Below are positions 1 through 8,030 of a DNA stretch of 64,000 nucleotides, one piece after another (position 1 is the first letter of the stretch; every line of letters begins with the position of its first letter). Under the pieces are notes generated by a model. It was not told the DNA's origin. It searched no databases and saw only the letters and a list, made by a program, of their open reading frames with translations. The DNA is from Lachnospiraceae bacterium AC2031 (GTDB taxonomy: Bacteria > Bacillota > Clostridia > Lachnospirales > Lachnospiraceae): positions 1,302,001 through 1,366,000 of the forward strand of contig JIAB01000001.1 of assembly GCA_000687975.1 (NCBI GenBank). The letters are read 5' to 3'. The position numbers and the translations under genes are program-made.

Positions 1-1124
1 TCAGCGATAACCTCAGGAGCCAGTTCCTCAATATTTTTATATAACTGAAGCTCTCGTTCCATATGCTTATCAACTGCGAGCTTCTCTACAAACTTCTTAA
101 ATGCTCTGGCTCTTGGATCAGATATAGCATAGATAGCATGACCCATACCATAGATAAGTCCACGTCTGTCAAACGCCTTCTTATCCACTATTTCAGCCAG
201 GTAATCCTTTAGAGCAACTTTATCATTATAGTCAGGTACATGCTGACGGATATCCTCCATCATCTGCATTACCTTGATGTTAGCGCCGCCATGCTTTGGT
301 CCCTTAAGTGAGGAAAGTGCCGCCGCGATAACTGAATATGTATCTGAACCAGCACTGGATACAACACGAGTTGTGAATGTGGAGTTGTTTCCACCACCAT
401 GCTCCATATGAAGTACAAGTGCTGCATCAAGAACCTGAGCCTCAAGCTCTGTATACTGCTTATCTGGACGAAGCATTCTAAGGAAATTCTCTGCTGTACT
501 GAGCTTTGGATTAGGACGATGGATATACATACTATCATCCTTCTCATAGTGGTTATATGCACAGTATCCATAAACAGCCAGCATTGGAAACTCGCTTATT
601 AAAGCCATGCACTGTCTGAGGACATTTGATATCGAAAGATCTGATACCTCGTAATCATCATAGGAAGCTAGAGTAAGAACCGACTTTGTCATAGAGTTCA
701 TAATATCATGGCTTGGAGCCTTCATTATTACGTCTCTTGTGAAATTAGTTGGAAGATGATTCAGGTTTCCAAGAGCTTCTCTGAAGTCACAGAGCTGATG
801 CTCATTTGGAAGTTCACCAAAGAGGAGAAGATATGCTACTTCTTCGAATCCAAATCTCTTAAATCCGAAATCTTTCACCATATCGATAACATTGTATCCG
901 CGATACCACAGCTCGCCATCACAGAATATTTCCTGACCATCGATAATCTTTGATGATACTACCTTTGATATGTTGGTAACGCCAGTAAGAACACCATGGC
1001 CATTCAGATCTCTAAGTCCACGCTTTACGCCGTACTCATCATAAAGCTTTGGATCAACTACATCAACACCACGACACAGTACTTCGCCGTTCAGCATATA
1101 CTGCAGCATTTCTCTCTCTGTCAT
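1..1124 (-). CDS. gltA: Citrate synthase, C-terminus cut by window edge
   Basis: Condenses acetyl-CoA and oxaloacetate to citrate in the cytoplasm; in an anaerobe this probably feeds glutamate synthesis. The frame reads without a stop from an ATG at 1124 to the window edge (about 374 residues). Visible family motifs are MEHGGGNNSTFTTR, KGPKHGGANIK (active-site His) and GMGHAIYAISDPRA (second active-site His region), in that order. The GGGNN form of the first motif is typical of clostridial citrate synthases. A GGGGGA ribosome site lies just upstream. It starts 30 bases after mnmA, so co-transcription with mnmA is likely. The C-terminal catalytic Asp region is outside the window, so completeness cannot be judged. 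Confidence 0.93.
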   Translation of the reverse strand, partial: MTEREMLQYMLNGEVLCRGVDVVDPKLYDEYGVKRGLRDLNGHGVLTGVTNISKVVSSKIIDGQEIFCDGELWYRGYNVIDMVKDFGFKRFGFEEVAYLLLFGELPNEHQLCDFREALGNLNHLPTNFTRDVIMKAPSHDIMNSMTKSVLTLASYDDYEVSDLSISNVLRQCMALISEFPMLAVYGYCAYNHYEKDDSMYIHRPNPKLSTAENFLRMLRPDKQYTELEAQVLDAALVLHMEHGGGNNSTFTTRVVSSAGSDTYSVIAAALSSLKGPKHGGANIKVMQMMEDIRQHVPDYNDKVALKDYLAEIVDKKAFDRRGLIYGMGHAIYAISDPRARAFKKFVEKLAVDKHMERELQLYKNIEELAPEVIA

Positions 1125-1154
1125 CTTCGTTCCCCCTTCTTAAATACTTATATA

Positions 1155-2303
1155 TCAGCTAACTATTGTACCTCCACCGAGACAGTAATCACCGTCATAG
1201 ATTACCAGGCTCTGACCTGGCGTGACTGCTCTGACCGGTTCATCAAAAAGCATGATTGCCGTGTTATCACTTTTTAACGTGAGAACCCCAGATGTGTCTT
1301 TTGCCCTGTATCTTACTTTAGCAGTGACACGCATCTGTTTTTCATCTGTATCCTTAATTATCTTATCCGCGTCAGGCAAACTAATGAGATTAAAATCTTT
1401 CGCTTTAACCTCCCTTGTGAAAAGATCCTCATTTGCCCCCAGAATAACCTGATTTCTTTCTGGGATGATATCAACTACATACAGTCGATCCGCAGCAGGA
1501 ATACCTAGTCCCCTGCGCTGTCCGATAGTATAGTGATAATATCCCTTATGTGTACCAAGCACGTTGCCGTCCACATCAAGGAACTTTCCATACTTTTCAT
1601 TATATTTTTCCATAGCCTTTTCAAGAGCTTGCTTAACCTGGACCGATGCCTCTCGTTCCATGAATCCTGCATAATCACCATCTGGAACAAAGCAGATATC
1701 CTGACTGTCATGCTTTCTTGCAACGATCAAGCCTTCACGTTCAGCAAGATCACGGGCATCACTCTTTTCAAATCGACCAAGCGGAAAATAAAGTCTTGCC
1801 AGCTGGTCCTGACTTAGAAAATACAGCACATAGGTCTGATCCTTTGTCAGATCCACCGCACGCCTGAGTCGATATCTGAACTGCGTTTCATCATATTCAA
1901 CATTTGCGTAATGCCCAGTTACAACCTTTTCGCACTCTTCTTCGTCAGCCATTTCAAAAAGCTTTCCAAACTTCATATATCGGTTGCAATCAATACACGG
2001 ATTTGGTGTCTCACCTCTTAGATAAGTCTCCACAAAATTATCGATGATCTTCTCACGAAAACCATCCATAAAGTTTACAACGTGAAATGGTATTCCCAGC
2101 GAACTACATACGACGCGGGCATCTTCTATATCATCAGGCGTACAACAAAGATGAGTTCCCGCAGTACAGGAAAGGTCCTGATCATGCAGCATCATCGTTA
2201 CTCCTAAAGGAAAATAGCCCTCTTCCCGCACCAGATATGCGGCAACAGAGCTATCCACGCCTCCGCTCATTGCAACGAGCATTTTCTTCTCATTATCAGC
2301 CAT
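1155..2303 (-). CDS. mnmA: tRNA-specific 2-thiouridylase MnmA
   Basis: Adds sulfur to U34 of Lys, Glu and Gln tRNAs using ATP and a persulfide donor. The 382-residue length is normal. The PP-loop SGGVDSS is at residues 13-19. The two catalytic cysteines are visible as C103 in NPCIDCNRY and C204 in HDSQDICFV. The C-terminal beta-barrel region includes TIGQRRGLGI. The ATG at 2303 has GAGGAA spaced correctly upstream. It lies between the YkgJ-like gene and gltA on the same strand, probably as one transcription unit. Confidence 0.96.
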   Translation of the reverse strand: MADNEKKMLVAMSGGVDSSVAAYLVREEGYFPLGVTMMLHDQDLSCTAGTHLCCTPDDIEDARVVCSSLGIPFHVVNFMDGFREKIIDNFVETYLRGETPNPCIDCNRYMKFGKLFEMADEEECEKVVTGHYANVEYDETQFRYRLRRAVDLTKDQTYVLYFLSQDQLARLYFPLGRFEKSDARDLAEREGLIVARKHDSQDICFVPDGDYAGFMEREASVQVKQALEKAMEKYNEKYGKFLDVDGNVLGTHKGYYHYTIGQRRGLGIPAADRLYVVDIIPERNQVILGANEDLFTREVKAKDFNLISLPDADKIIKDTDEKQMRVTAKVRYRAKDTSGVLTLKSDNTAIMLFDEPVRAVTPGQSLVIYDGDYCLGGGTIVS

Positions 2304-2351
2304 GCTGATTCCTCACATCTTTATAAATAGTACTTCTTAAATTCTTTTTTC

Positions 2352-3164
2352 TTATATGTGGTGTAATTCTTTCAGGCACTGCTTCATGCGTCCGTCAAAC
2401 TGAGAATAGAAATCAGAATCTGTATCATACTTATCCATGAAGAAGATTCGAAGCACAGTCTTCATTATCTCTTTTACCCGATACTCAGACTCTTCATTTA
2501 TTTCTTCTATTTTATCAGTACGATACAGCTCAGCGCCTTTTTCTTCATAAACTTCAGCTTCGCCAGTTGCTGTAGCATGGTCCGTCAGATCCTTTTCTTC
2601 TAGGCCTTCCAGACGTTTTACCTCGAAGCCTGCCATCTCCCGGATTTCACATATCCTCTTCGTTTCATACTTCAGGAATTTATGCCATTTGGAAATGAAG
2701 GCTGAGTTCTTCTCCAGGTCTTCAATTCCCAGCCAGTCACTGATCTTAACTGGTGTTCTTGAAATCTTCAGACATTCATTTACCTGAAGGAAGTATTTAA
2801 AACTATCTCCCTCATAAATTCTTCCAAGAGGGAAAAGTCTGCATATTCCTGGTCTGAACTGGTGGATGGAACATCTGCCATCTTCGAGAAACTTGCATCC
2901 TGATTCCATTTTAAGGTGTGGCAGAACCACATCATCTATCACACTTAGTTCTAAATGGAAACTAACTAATAGTTCGTCGAAGCTTTTACCAGTACCCTTC
3001 GACAGCTGATACATATCGTATGGAGTAAGGACGATAGAGTATCCCATATCTGACTCACAGCAGTGACTACAGCCTTTGCAACCATCGGTTCCAAGAAGAG
3101 CCTTTTCGTCTGCGTCATATAATCTGCCATCTGATATATCTTTTATATCCTCGTATCGAAGCAA
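2352..3164 (-). CDS. YkgJ-family cysteine cluster protein
   Basis: A 270-residue protein of the YkgJ/UPF0153 family, whose cysteine clusters are thought to bind zinc or an iron-sulfur centre; the biochemical role is not established. Visible are C29, C32, C35 and C36 in GCKGCSHCCESDMG, followed by GCKFLEDGRCSIHQFRPGIC and RLFPLG, the usual family signature. The C-terminal 100 residues are charged and less conserved. The start codon is TTG at 3164, chosen because AAGGAG lies six bases upstream. It stands just upstream of mnmA, which may point to a tRNA or sulfur-related context, but that is inference. Confidence 0.88.
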   Translation of the reverse strand: MLRYEDIKDISDGRLYDADEKALLGTDGCKGCSHCCESDMGYSIVLTPYDMYQLSKGTGKSFDELLVSFHLELSVIDDVVLPHLKMESGCKFLEDGRCSIHQFRPGICRLFPLGRIYEGDSFKYFLQVNECLKISRTPVKISDWLGIEDLEKNSAFISKWHKFLKYETKRICEIREMAGFEVKRLEGLEEKDLTDHATATGEAEVYEEKGAELYRTDKIEEINEESEYRVKEIMKTVLRIFFMDKYDTDSDFYSQFDGRMKQCLKELHHI

Positions 3165-3301
3165 TGTGTTCTCCTTGGTTCATGTTTTTTATGACATCTG
3201 CCATTCACGAAAAACGGCCGTCCACAAAATATTTTATAGGAAATGTATAAACTCCGCAACCTTGTTTTTTCGCCTATTTCATGTTACCCTAGTGCGTGGT
3301 T

Positions 3302-3332
3302 GATGTCAAAACTATGGCAAAACTATGACATC
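3302..3332. promoter_or_regulatory. Inverted repeat containing a tandem 10-mer upstream of the lysozyme gene
   Basis: GATGTCA at 3302-3308 and TGACATC at 3326-3332 are perfect inverted repeats. Between and within them CAAAACTATG occurs twice, at 3307-3316 and 3318-3327, with an 11-base period, about one helical turn. It lies 66-96 bases before the lysozyme start, where an operator would be expected. No regulator is identified. Confidence 0.4.
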
Positions 3333-3397
3333 TCCGATTATGATATTTACTATCAAACTAAATGCACTTTCACAAAAGAACAAAGAAAGGAAAGATT

Positions 3398-4918
3398 ATG
3401 AGTTCAAAAAGATTTATTAAACCACTTTTGACAACTCTCATTCTGGCGATGGCATTTGTCCTTACCCCACTAACAGCAAATGCAGCCGATTGGCGTCAGG
3501 AAGGAAATGACTGGTATTACATCTTAGATGATGGTTCCAAGCTTACCAACGGCTGGCACTATGACAGCGCATGGTACTACTTTGGAGCAGATGGAAAGAT
3601 GGTTACCGGTCTTCAGAATATCGGATCACACACTTATTACTTCTGCGAAAAGGACCGTGGTTCCTGGAAGCGTGGACAGATGATGACTGGATGGCAGTTC
3701 ATCAATAACGACTATATGTATTTCGATTCAAATGGTTACTACCATGAGGAATGCAAGGGTGATGAGAATGCCATAAAGGGAATCGATGTATCACAGTACC
3801 AGGGAAACATGGACTGGACTAAGGTTAAGAACCAGGGAATCTCCTTCGCCTTCATAAGAGTTGGTCATGGAGCACATGAGGTTGATCCTTATTTCGTAAA
3901 GAATATCGACAACGCAAACGCAGTTGGAATCAAGGTAGGAGTTTACTTCTACAGTACAGCTCAGTCAGTTGAAGAATCCAGAGCCGATGCTCTCTGGGTT
4001 ATCGATCAGCTGAAGGGACACACAGTAAGCTATCCAGTTGCGATCGACCTTGAGAGTAACAGTCAGGTTGATCTTGGATGGGAAACTATCACTGCCATGG
4101 CAAAGGTTTTCTGTGACGAGGTTAAGGCCGCTGGTTACACACCAATGATCTACTGCAATGAAAACTGGGCTAAGAAATATATCGACTGGCCACAGCTTGA
4201 TGGCGTATACAAGTGGATTGCAAGATACAACGGAACATATAACACAGACTACACACGTGATATATGGCAGGCAGGAAGTACAACATTCCTTGACGGAATC
4301 GAGGTTAACTCAGTTGATATCGACTTTGGATTTACAGATTTCAGTAAGGTCGTAACACCAAGAACAGAACGTATTCCAGCAGCAGCTTCAACTGACGCAT
4401 CAGCTAGTAACGGTGAAAATACAGGTCAATGGATGTCAGGCTCTGGCGGCTGGTGGTACAAGTGGAGCGATGGTTCATACGCAAAGAGCGAATGGCTTGA
4501 GATTGGCGGAGTTAAGTATTACTTCGATGCTTCTGGATATCTCCACAGCGGATGGCTTGGAATTGGCGAAGACTGGTATTATATATCAAGCAACGGTGCA
4601 TATTCCAAGAGATGGATAACATCAGGTGGTAAATGGTATTACCTGAATGAAGATGCTCGAATGGCCAAAGGTGAGTGGCGTGATGGTTACTACCTCAGTT
4701 CAAACGGTGCATGGACATATAAGGCTACAGGAAGCTGGTATCACAACAACACAGGCTGGTGGTTCCAGGATTCACAGGGCTGGTACCCAGTATCACAGTG
4801 GGCTAAGATTGATGGAAAATGGTATTACTTCGGTGCAAACGGCTACATAATGACTGATACAGTAATCGATGGATGTAAGCTTGGTTCCGACGGAGCTTGG
4901 ATACCTGATACACAGTAA
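3398..4918 (+). CDS. Secreted GH25 lysozyme with cell-wall-binding repeats
   Basis: Predicted extracellular muramidase cutting the N-acetylmuramic acid linkage of peptidoglycan. The start at 3398 is preferred over the upstream in-frame ATG at 3362 because AAAGGAAAG precedes it and it opens a clean signal peptide (basic MSSKRFIK, hydrophobic core, cleavage near TANA|ADW). Choline-binding-like repeats with W, G and YY/WYY spacing occupy about residues 30-125. A GH25 domain follows (GIDVSQYQGNMDW, PVAIDLES with the acidic catalytic residues, DIWQAGS). Five to six further WYY-G repeats fill the C-terminal third. Repeats on both sides of the catalytic domain suggest tight wall attachment; it may act in cell separation or turnover, or against competitors. 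Confidence 0.92.
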   Translation: MSSKRFIKPLLTTLILAMAFVLTPLTANAADWRQEGNDWYYILDDGSKLTNGWHYDSAWYYFGADGKMVTGLQNIGSHTYYFCEKDRGSWKRGQMMTGWQFINNDYMYFDSNGYYHEECKGDENAIKGIDVSQYQGNMDWTKVKNQGISFAFIRVGHGAHEVDPYFVKNIDNANAVGIKVGVYFYSTAQSVEESRADALWVIDQLKGHTVSYPVAIDLESNSQVDLGWETITAMAKVFCDEVKAAGYTPMIYCNENWAKKYIDWPQLDGVYKWIARYNGTYNTDYTRDIWQAGSTTFLDGIEVNSVDIDFGFTDFSKVVTPRTERIPAAASTDASASNGENTGQWMSGSGGWWYKWSDGSYAKSEWLEIGGVKYYFDASGYLHSGWLGIGEDWYYISSNGAYSKRWITSGGKWYYLNEDARMAKGEWRDGYYLSSNGAWTYKATGSWYHNNTGWWFQDSQGWYPVSQWAKIDGKWYYFGANGYIMTDTVIDGCKLGSDGAWIPDTQ

Positions 4919-4920
4919 AT

Positions 4921-4958
4921 AAAAAAGTATCACGGGATAAAACCCGTGATACTTTTTT
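4921..4958. terminator. Bidirectional rho-independent terminator
   Basis: AAAAAAGTATCACGGG and CCCGTGATACTTTTTT form a perfect 16-base hairpin with an ATAAAA loop. It sits between the converging ends of the lysozyme and AICAR transformylase genes and has A-tract and T-tract flanks that serve both strands. Confidence 0.93.
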
Positions 4959-4974
4959 ATTGCTTTACTTTTGA

Positions 4975-6153
4975 TTAGTGATGGAAAAGTCTGATTCCTG
5001 TGAAGCTCATTACGATTCCATACTTATTACATGTCTCGATAACATTATCATCTCTGATAGAACCACCTGGCTGAGCAATATACTCAACACCACTTCTGTG
5101 TGCTCTCTCTACATTATCGCCAAATGGGAAGAATGCATCTGAACCAAGTGAAACACCAGTGTTCTTCTTAAGCCATTCCTTACGCTCTTCTCTTGTGAAT
5201 ACTGCAGGCTGCTCTGTGAAGTACTTCTGCCACTCGCCATCACCGATAACATCCTCATAATCATCGCTGATATAAACATCGATTGTGTTATCTCTATCTG
5301 GACGTCTGATATCATCTCTAAATGGAAGATTCTGAACCTGTGGTGACTGACGAAGGAACCACTTATCTGCCTTCTCACCAGCAAGTCTTGTACAATGAAT
5401 TCTTGACTGCTGTCCTGCACCGATACCGATTGCAGCACCATTCTTTACATAGCAAACTGAGTTTGACTGTGTGTACTTAAGTGTGATCATAGCAATAGCA
5501 AGATCGATCTTTGCTGACTCAGGAAGCTCCTTTGCCTCTGTAACGATATTTCCGAAGAAATCATCATCGATAACAAGCTCATTTCTTCCCTGCTCAAATG
5601 TTACGCCATATACATCCTTTGTCTCAAGTGGAGCTGGTGTATAGTCTGGATCTATCTGGATCACACAGTAGTTACCCTTCTTCTTAGCCTTGAGAAGCTC
5701 AAGTGCCTCATCTGTATATCCAGGAGCAACGATACCATCAGAAACCTCTCTCTTAACAAGCTTAGCTGTATCAACATCGCATACATCTGAAAGAGATATA
5801 AAATCACCAAATGATGACATACGGTCAGCACCTCTTGCTCTTGCATAAGCACATGCAAGTGGGCTAAGCTCGCCCATATCATCTACCCAGTAAATCTTCT
5901 TCTCAATATCTGTAAGTGGAAGACCAACTGCAGCACCAGCAGGTGATACATGCTTAAATGATGTAGCAGCTGGAAGACCTGTAGCCTTCTTAAGCTCCTT
6001 AACAAGCTGATAGCCGTTGAATGCATCAAGAAGATTGATATATCCTGGCTTACCATTAAGAACTGTAAATGGAAGATCACTTCCGTCCTTCATGAAAACA
6101 CGTGAAGGCTTCTGATTTGGGTTACATCCATACTTTAACTCTAATTCGTTCAT
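4975..6153 (-). CDS. AICAR transformylase, stand-alone (no IMP cyclohydrolase domain)
   Basis: Transfers a formyl group from 10-formyl-THF to AICAR (ZMP), giving FAICAR, the penultimate step of IMP synthesis. The 392-residue protein matches only the C-terminal transformylase half of bifunctional PurH (usually about 510-530 residues). The catalytic Lys-His pair is visible at K67-H68 in SFKHVSPAGAAVG, and RIHCTRLAGEKADKW and the closing PGGSIRDDNVIE are family motifs. The missing cyclohydrolase step is supplied by the PurO-type gene directly upstream. The start at 6153 follows AAAGGAGA. A structured repeat separates it from purO. Confidence 0.93.
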   Translation of the reverse strand: MNELELKYGCNPNQKPSRVFMKDGSDLPFTVLNGKPGYINLLDAFNGYQLVKELKKATGLPAATSFKHVSPAGAAVGLPLTDIEKKIYWVDDMGELSPLACAYARARGADRMSSFGDFISLSDVCDVDTAKLVKREVSDGIVAPGYTDEALELLKAKKKGNYCVIQIDPDYTPAPLETKDVYGVTFEQGRNELVIDDDFFGNIVTEAKELPESAKIDLAIAMITLKYTQSNSVCYVKNGAAIGIGAGQQSRIHCTRLAGEKADKWFLRQSPQVQNLPFRDDIRRPDRDNTIDVYISDDYEDVIGDGEWQKYFTEQPAVFTREERKEWLKKNTGVSLGSDAFFPFGDNVERAHRSGVEYIAQPGGSIRDDNVIETCNKYGIVMSFTGIRLFHH

Positions 6154-6174
6154 TTCATTTCTCCTTTGTTATAC

Positions 6175-6336
6175 GCCTCGGATTCAAATATATTTTCTTC
6201 GACATCGCTTCCGCTCAGTGCGGGCTACCCCTAGCGGCCGCTTCGCTCACTAAGCTCTCACTTCGTACTACGTACTCGTGAATCGCTAAGTGCCGAGACC
6301 CGCAATGGTCTCATAAAATATATTTGAATCCGAGGC
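6175..6336. repeat. Structured intergenic repeat, copy A
   Basis: A 162-base element bounded by a perfect 22-base inverted repeat (6175-6196 and 6315-6336, arms beginning GCCTCGGATTC). The core at 6199-6312 contains CGACATCGCTTCCGCTCAG, CTACCCCTAGCGG, CACTAAGCTCTCAC and AATCGCTAAGTGCCGAG, ending in a GAGACC/GGTCTC hairpin. The core recurs at 43102-43242 in the same orientation and, more diverged, inverted at 43323-43460, but the outer arms are different in each copy. It lies within the purO-to-transformylase operon. No open frame or transposase is present. Confidence 0.85.
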
Positions 6337-6387
6337 TGGTTTAATTACTAAATACACATAATTGATGTAATAAACATATATTATGAA

Positions 6388-7101
6388 TTACTTGTTCTTG
6401 TTGACGATTCTTGTATCTACCTTGCCTGTTTCTACATCGATGAAACGTGTGAAGAGTGATACTTTGTTGTCTTCATTAAGGGCGTTCCATACGATATCTG
6501 TAAACTCATCAAGATTATCTGTTCCGATCTCAACGATTGTTGGCTCACCCTCATAGCTTGGAAGTGGATTTCCATCACCCATATATGTGTGAATGAAGTG
6601 TCCCTCACCAGCCTTTGGATTATCATAGCTAAATGTGAATCTAAGGCACTGATCTGGATCGCCGTTGTTTGACTTAAGGATTGACATCTCATATGTATAT
6701 CCCATATCTATATGAAGCACACCAGATATTCTAGGTGTATAGTTTGGAGCATCTGGCTCAAACTCACGGTTACGAAGACTCTCTTCAAATGTGTCGCCCT
6801 GCTCCATGTTATCGAAGATAGTATCTGTCTGATCTCCATTTGTCACGATAGTATCTGTACCGCGAACTCTTACTGGAGCGTAAATGATAAGACTAGGATC
6901 TTCCATCTTTGAAGGATCAAAAGCCTCTGTTCTGATTCCATCTCCCTCAGTTACGAATACTCTGTTACGGCTGTTCTCTGAACGACCCATAATAAAGTAA
7001 GCGATAGCTGCCTTCTTTCCATCAGGTGTAAGACCAATAACGATACCACGACCTGGATAGCTTGTTGCACCAACTTCTGCTGCTAAGTTAACACTCTTCA
7101 T
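6388..7101 (-). CDS. purO: IMP cyclohydrolase, archaeal PurO type
   Basis: Closes FAICAR to IMP, the last step of purine synthesis. The 237-residue protein does not resemble the N-terminal half of PurH; it fits the PurO family first known from methanogens (PGRGIVIGLTPDGKKA, YFIMGRSENSRNRVF, GNPLPSYEGEP). The start at 7101 is chosen over an upstream in-frame ATG at 7155 because AGGAGG is eight bases upstream, and because the longer frame runs through the terminator of the upstream riboswitch. It is the first gene after that switch and is followed by the AICAR transformylase. Confidence 0.88.
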   Translation of the reverse strand: MKSVNLAAEVGATSYPGRGIVIGLTPDGKKAAIAYFIMGRSENSRNRVFVTEGDGIRTEAFDPSKMEDPSLIIYAPVRVRGTDTIVTNGDQTDTIFDNMEQGDTFEESLRNREFEPDAPNYTPRISGVLHIDMGYTYEMSILKSNNGDPDQCLRFTFSYDNPKAGEGHFIHTYMGDGNPLPSYEGEPTIVEIGTDNLDEFTDIVWNALNEDNKVSLFTRFIDVETGKVDTRIVNKNK

Positions 7102-7135
7102 TTCCGTTCCTCCTAAATAAATAAAAATGTAAAAA

Positions 7136-7164
7136 GCCGCCTGGGCTCTTCTCACCCAGACGGC
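7136..7164 (-). terminator. Riboswitch-controlled terminator before purO
   Basis: On the minus strand GCCGTCTGGG and CCCAGGCGGC form a 10-base-pair stem (one G-U pair) with a TGAGAAGAG loop, directly followed by TTTTT. Its 5' arm is also the conserved 3' segment of the ZTP aptamer. Ligand binding would therefore compete with termination, making an ON switch. Confidence 0.88.
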
Positions 7165-7252
7165 CGGCTAATCACCACAAACGAACTAAATATTCCTAGT
7201 TCGAGTCTGCGCTCCCTGTGGTAAACTCCACTCAAATCCGTCAGTCACGCAG
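7148..7252 (-). promoter_or_regulatory. ZTP/ZMP (pfl) riboswitch aptamer
   Basis: Read on the minus strand, CTGCGTGACTGACGG begins a domain in which CTGCG pairs with CGCAG. It is followed by the pfl-family core ACCACAGGGAGCG, a linker with a CGAAC/GTTCG hairpin, and the 3' signature GCCGGCCGTCTGGG. These blocks are in the order and spacing of known ZTP riboswitches. ZMP (AICAR) is the substrate of the transformylase encoded downstream, so sensing it here makes metabolic sense. The variant 3' signature (GTCTGGGTG where CCTGGGCA is common) lowers certainty slightly. Confidence 0.85.
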
Positions 7253-7259
7253 TAAATAC

Positions 7260-7288
7260 ACTATACCTTTCTGCCCCTTCAAAGTCAA
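7260..7288 (-). promoter_or_regulatory. Sigma-A promoter of the purO operon
   Basis: Minus-strand TTGACT (7283-7288) and TATAGT (7260-7265) are separated by exactly 17 bases. Transcription would start just before the ZTP aptamer. This is the clearest consensus promoter in the window. Confidence 0.85.
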
Positions 7289-7415
7289 CCGTTAATTTAT
7301 ACAAAAATCCACTATTTCTGCGGCTTCCCAAGTTATGTCAACACACAAAGTAATCCCCCTTTTGAACATAAAATCATGGCGTATTTAACTGAGATGCATT
7401 ATAATACCTAAAGTG

Positions 7416-7433
7416 GTTGCTGATCTCAGCAAC
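7416..7433. promoter_or_regulatory. Palindrome in the cyclophilin leader
   Basis: GTTGCTGA and TCAGCAAC form a perfect 8-base inverted repeat around TC, 29 bases before the cyclophilin start and just after a TATAAT-like box near 7400. It could be an operator or an mRNA hairpin; nothing decides between them. Confidence 0.4.
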
Positions 7434-7461
7434 GTATAAAGTAGAAAGTGAGGGGCTAATA

Positions 7462-7986
7462 ATGGCAAATCCAATCGTAACAATAACAATGGAGGATGGC
7501 GGCGTAATAAAGGCTGAGCTTTATCCAGACATCGCTCCAAATACAGTAAACAATTTTATATCACTGGTAAAGAAGGGCTTCTATGATGGTCTTATCTTCC
7601 ACAGAGTTATCCCAGGCTTCATGATCCAGGGTGGCGATCCAGACGGAAGAGGAACAGGCGGACCTGGTTACTCAATCAAAGGTGAGTTCGCATCAAATGG
7701 ATTCGCAAATGATCTAAAGCACACTGTAGGTGTTCTCTCTATGGCTCGTTCAATGATGCCTGACAGCGCAGGTTCTCAGTTCTTTATCATGCATGCTGAT
7801 TCTCCACATCTTGATGGTGACTATGCAGCATTTGGTAAGGTTATCGAAGGACAGGATGTTGTAGATAGAATCGCTACTACAAAGACTGGCTGGGCTGATA
7901 AGCCTGTAACACCACAGGTTATGAAGACAGTTACTGTAGATACACTCGGAACTGAATTCCCAGAACCAGAAACATTAGACAGATAA
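7462..7986 (+). CDS. Cyclophilin-type peptidyl-prolyl isomerase
   Basis: Catalyses cis-trans isomerisation of proline peptide bonds, here in the cytoplasm since no signal peptide is seen. The start at 7462 is chosen because GTGAGGGG precedes it; the in-frame upstream ATG at 7417 lies in the leader palindrome. The 174-residue protein has the full small cyclophilin domain: FHRVIPGFMIQGG with the catalytic Arg, SMARSMMPDSAGSQFF and the HLDGDYAAFGKV loop. It is monocistronic, with its own terminator. Confidence 0.95.
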   Translation: MANPIVTITMEDGGVIKAELYPDIAPNTVNNFISLVKKGFYDGLIFHRVIPGFMIQGGDPDGRGTGGPGYSIKGEFASNGFANDLKHTVGVLSMARSMMPDSAGSQFFIMHADSPHLDGDYAAFGKVIEGQDVVDRIATTKTGWADKPVTPQVMKTVTVDTLGTEFPEPETLDR

Positions 7987-7992
7987 TAAAGA

Positions 7993-8030
7993 AGTGGATG
8001 TTTGAGTCACCTCAAACATCCACTATTTTT
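7993..8030. terminator. Rho-independent terminator, convergent genes
   Basis: AGTGGATGTTTGAG and CTCAAACATCCACT form a 14-base-pair hairpin with a TCAC loop, followed by ATTTTT. It ends the cyclophilin gene and overlaps the 3' end of the facing EAL gene. Confidence 0.92.
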
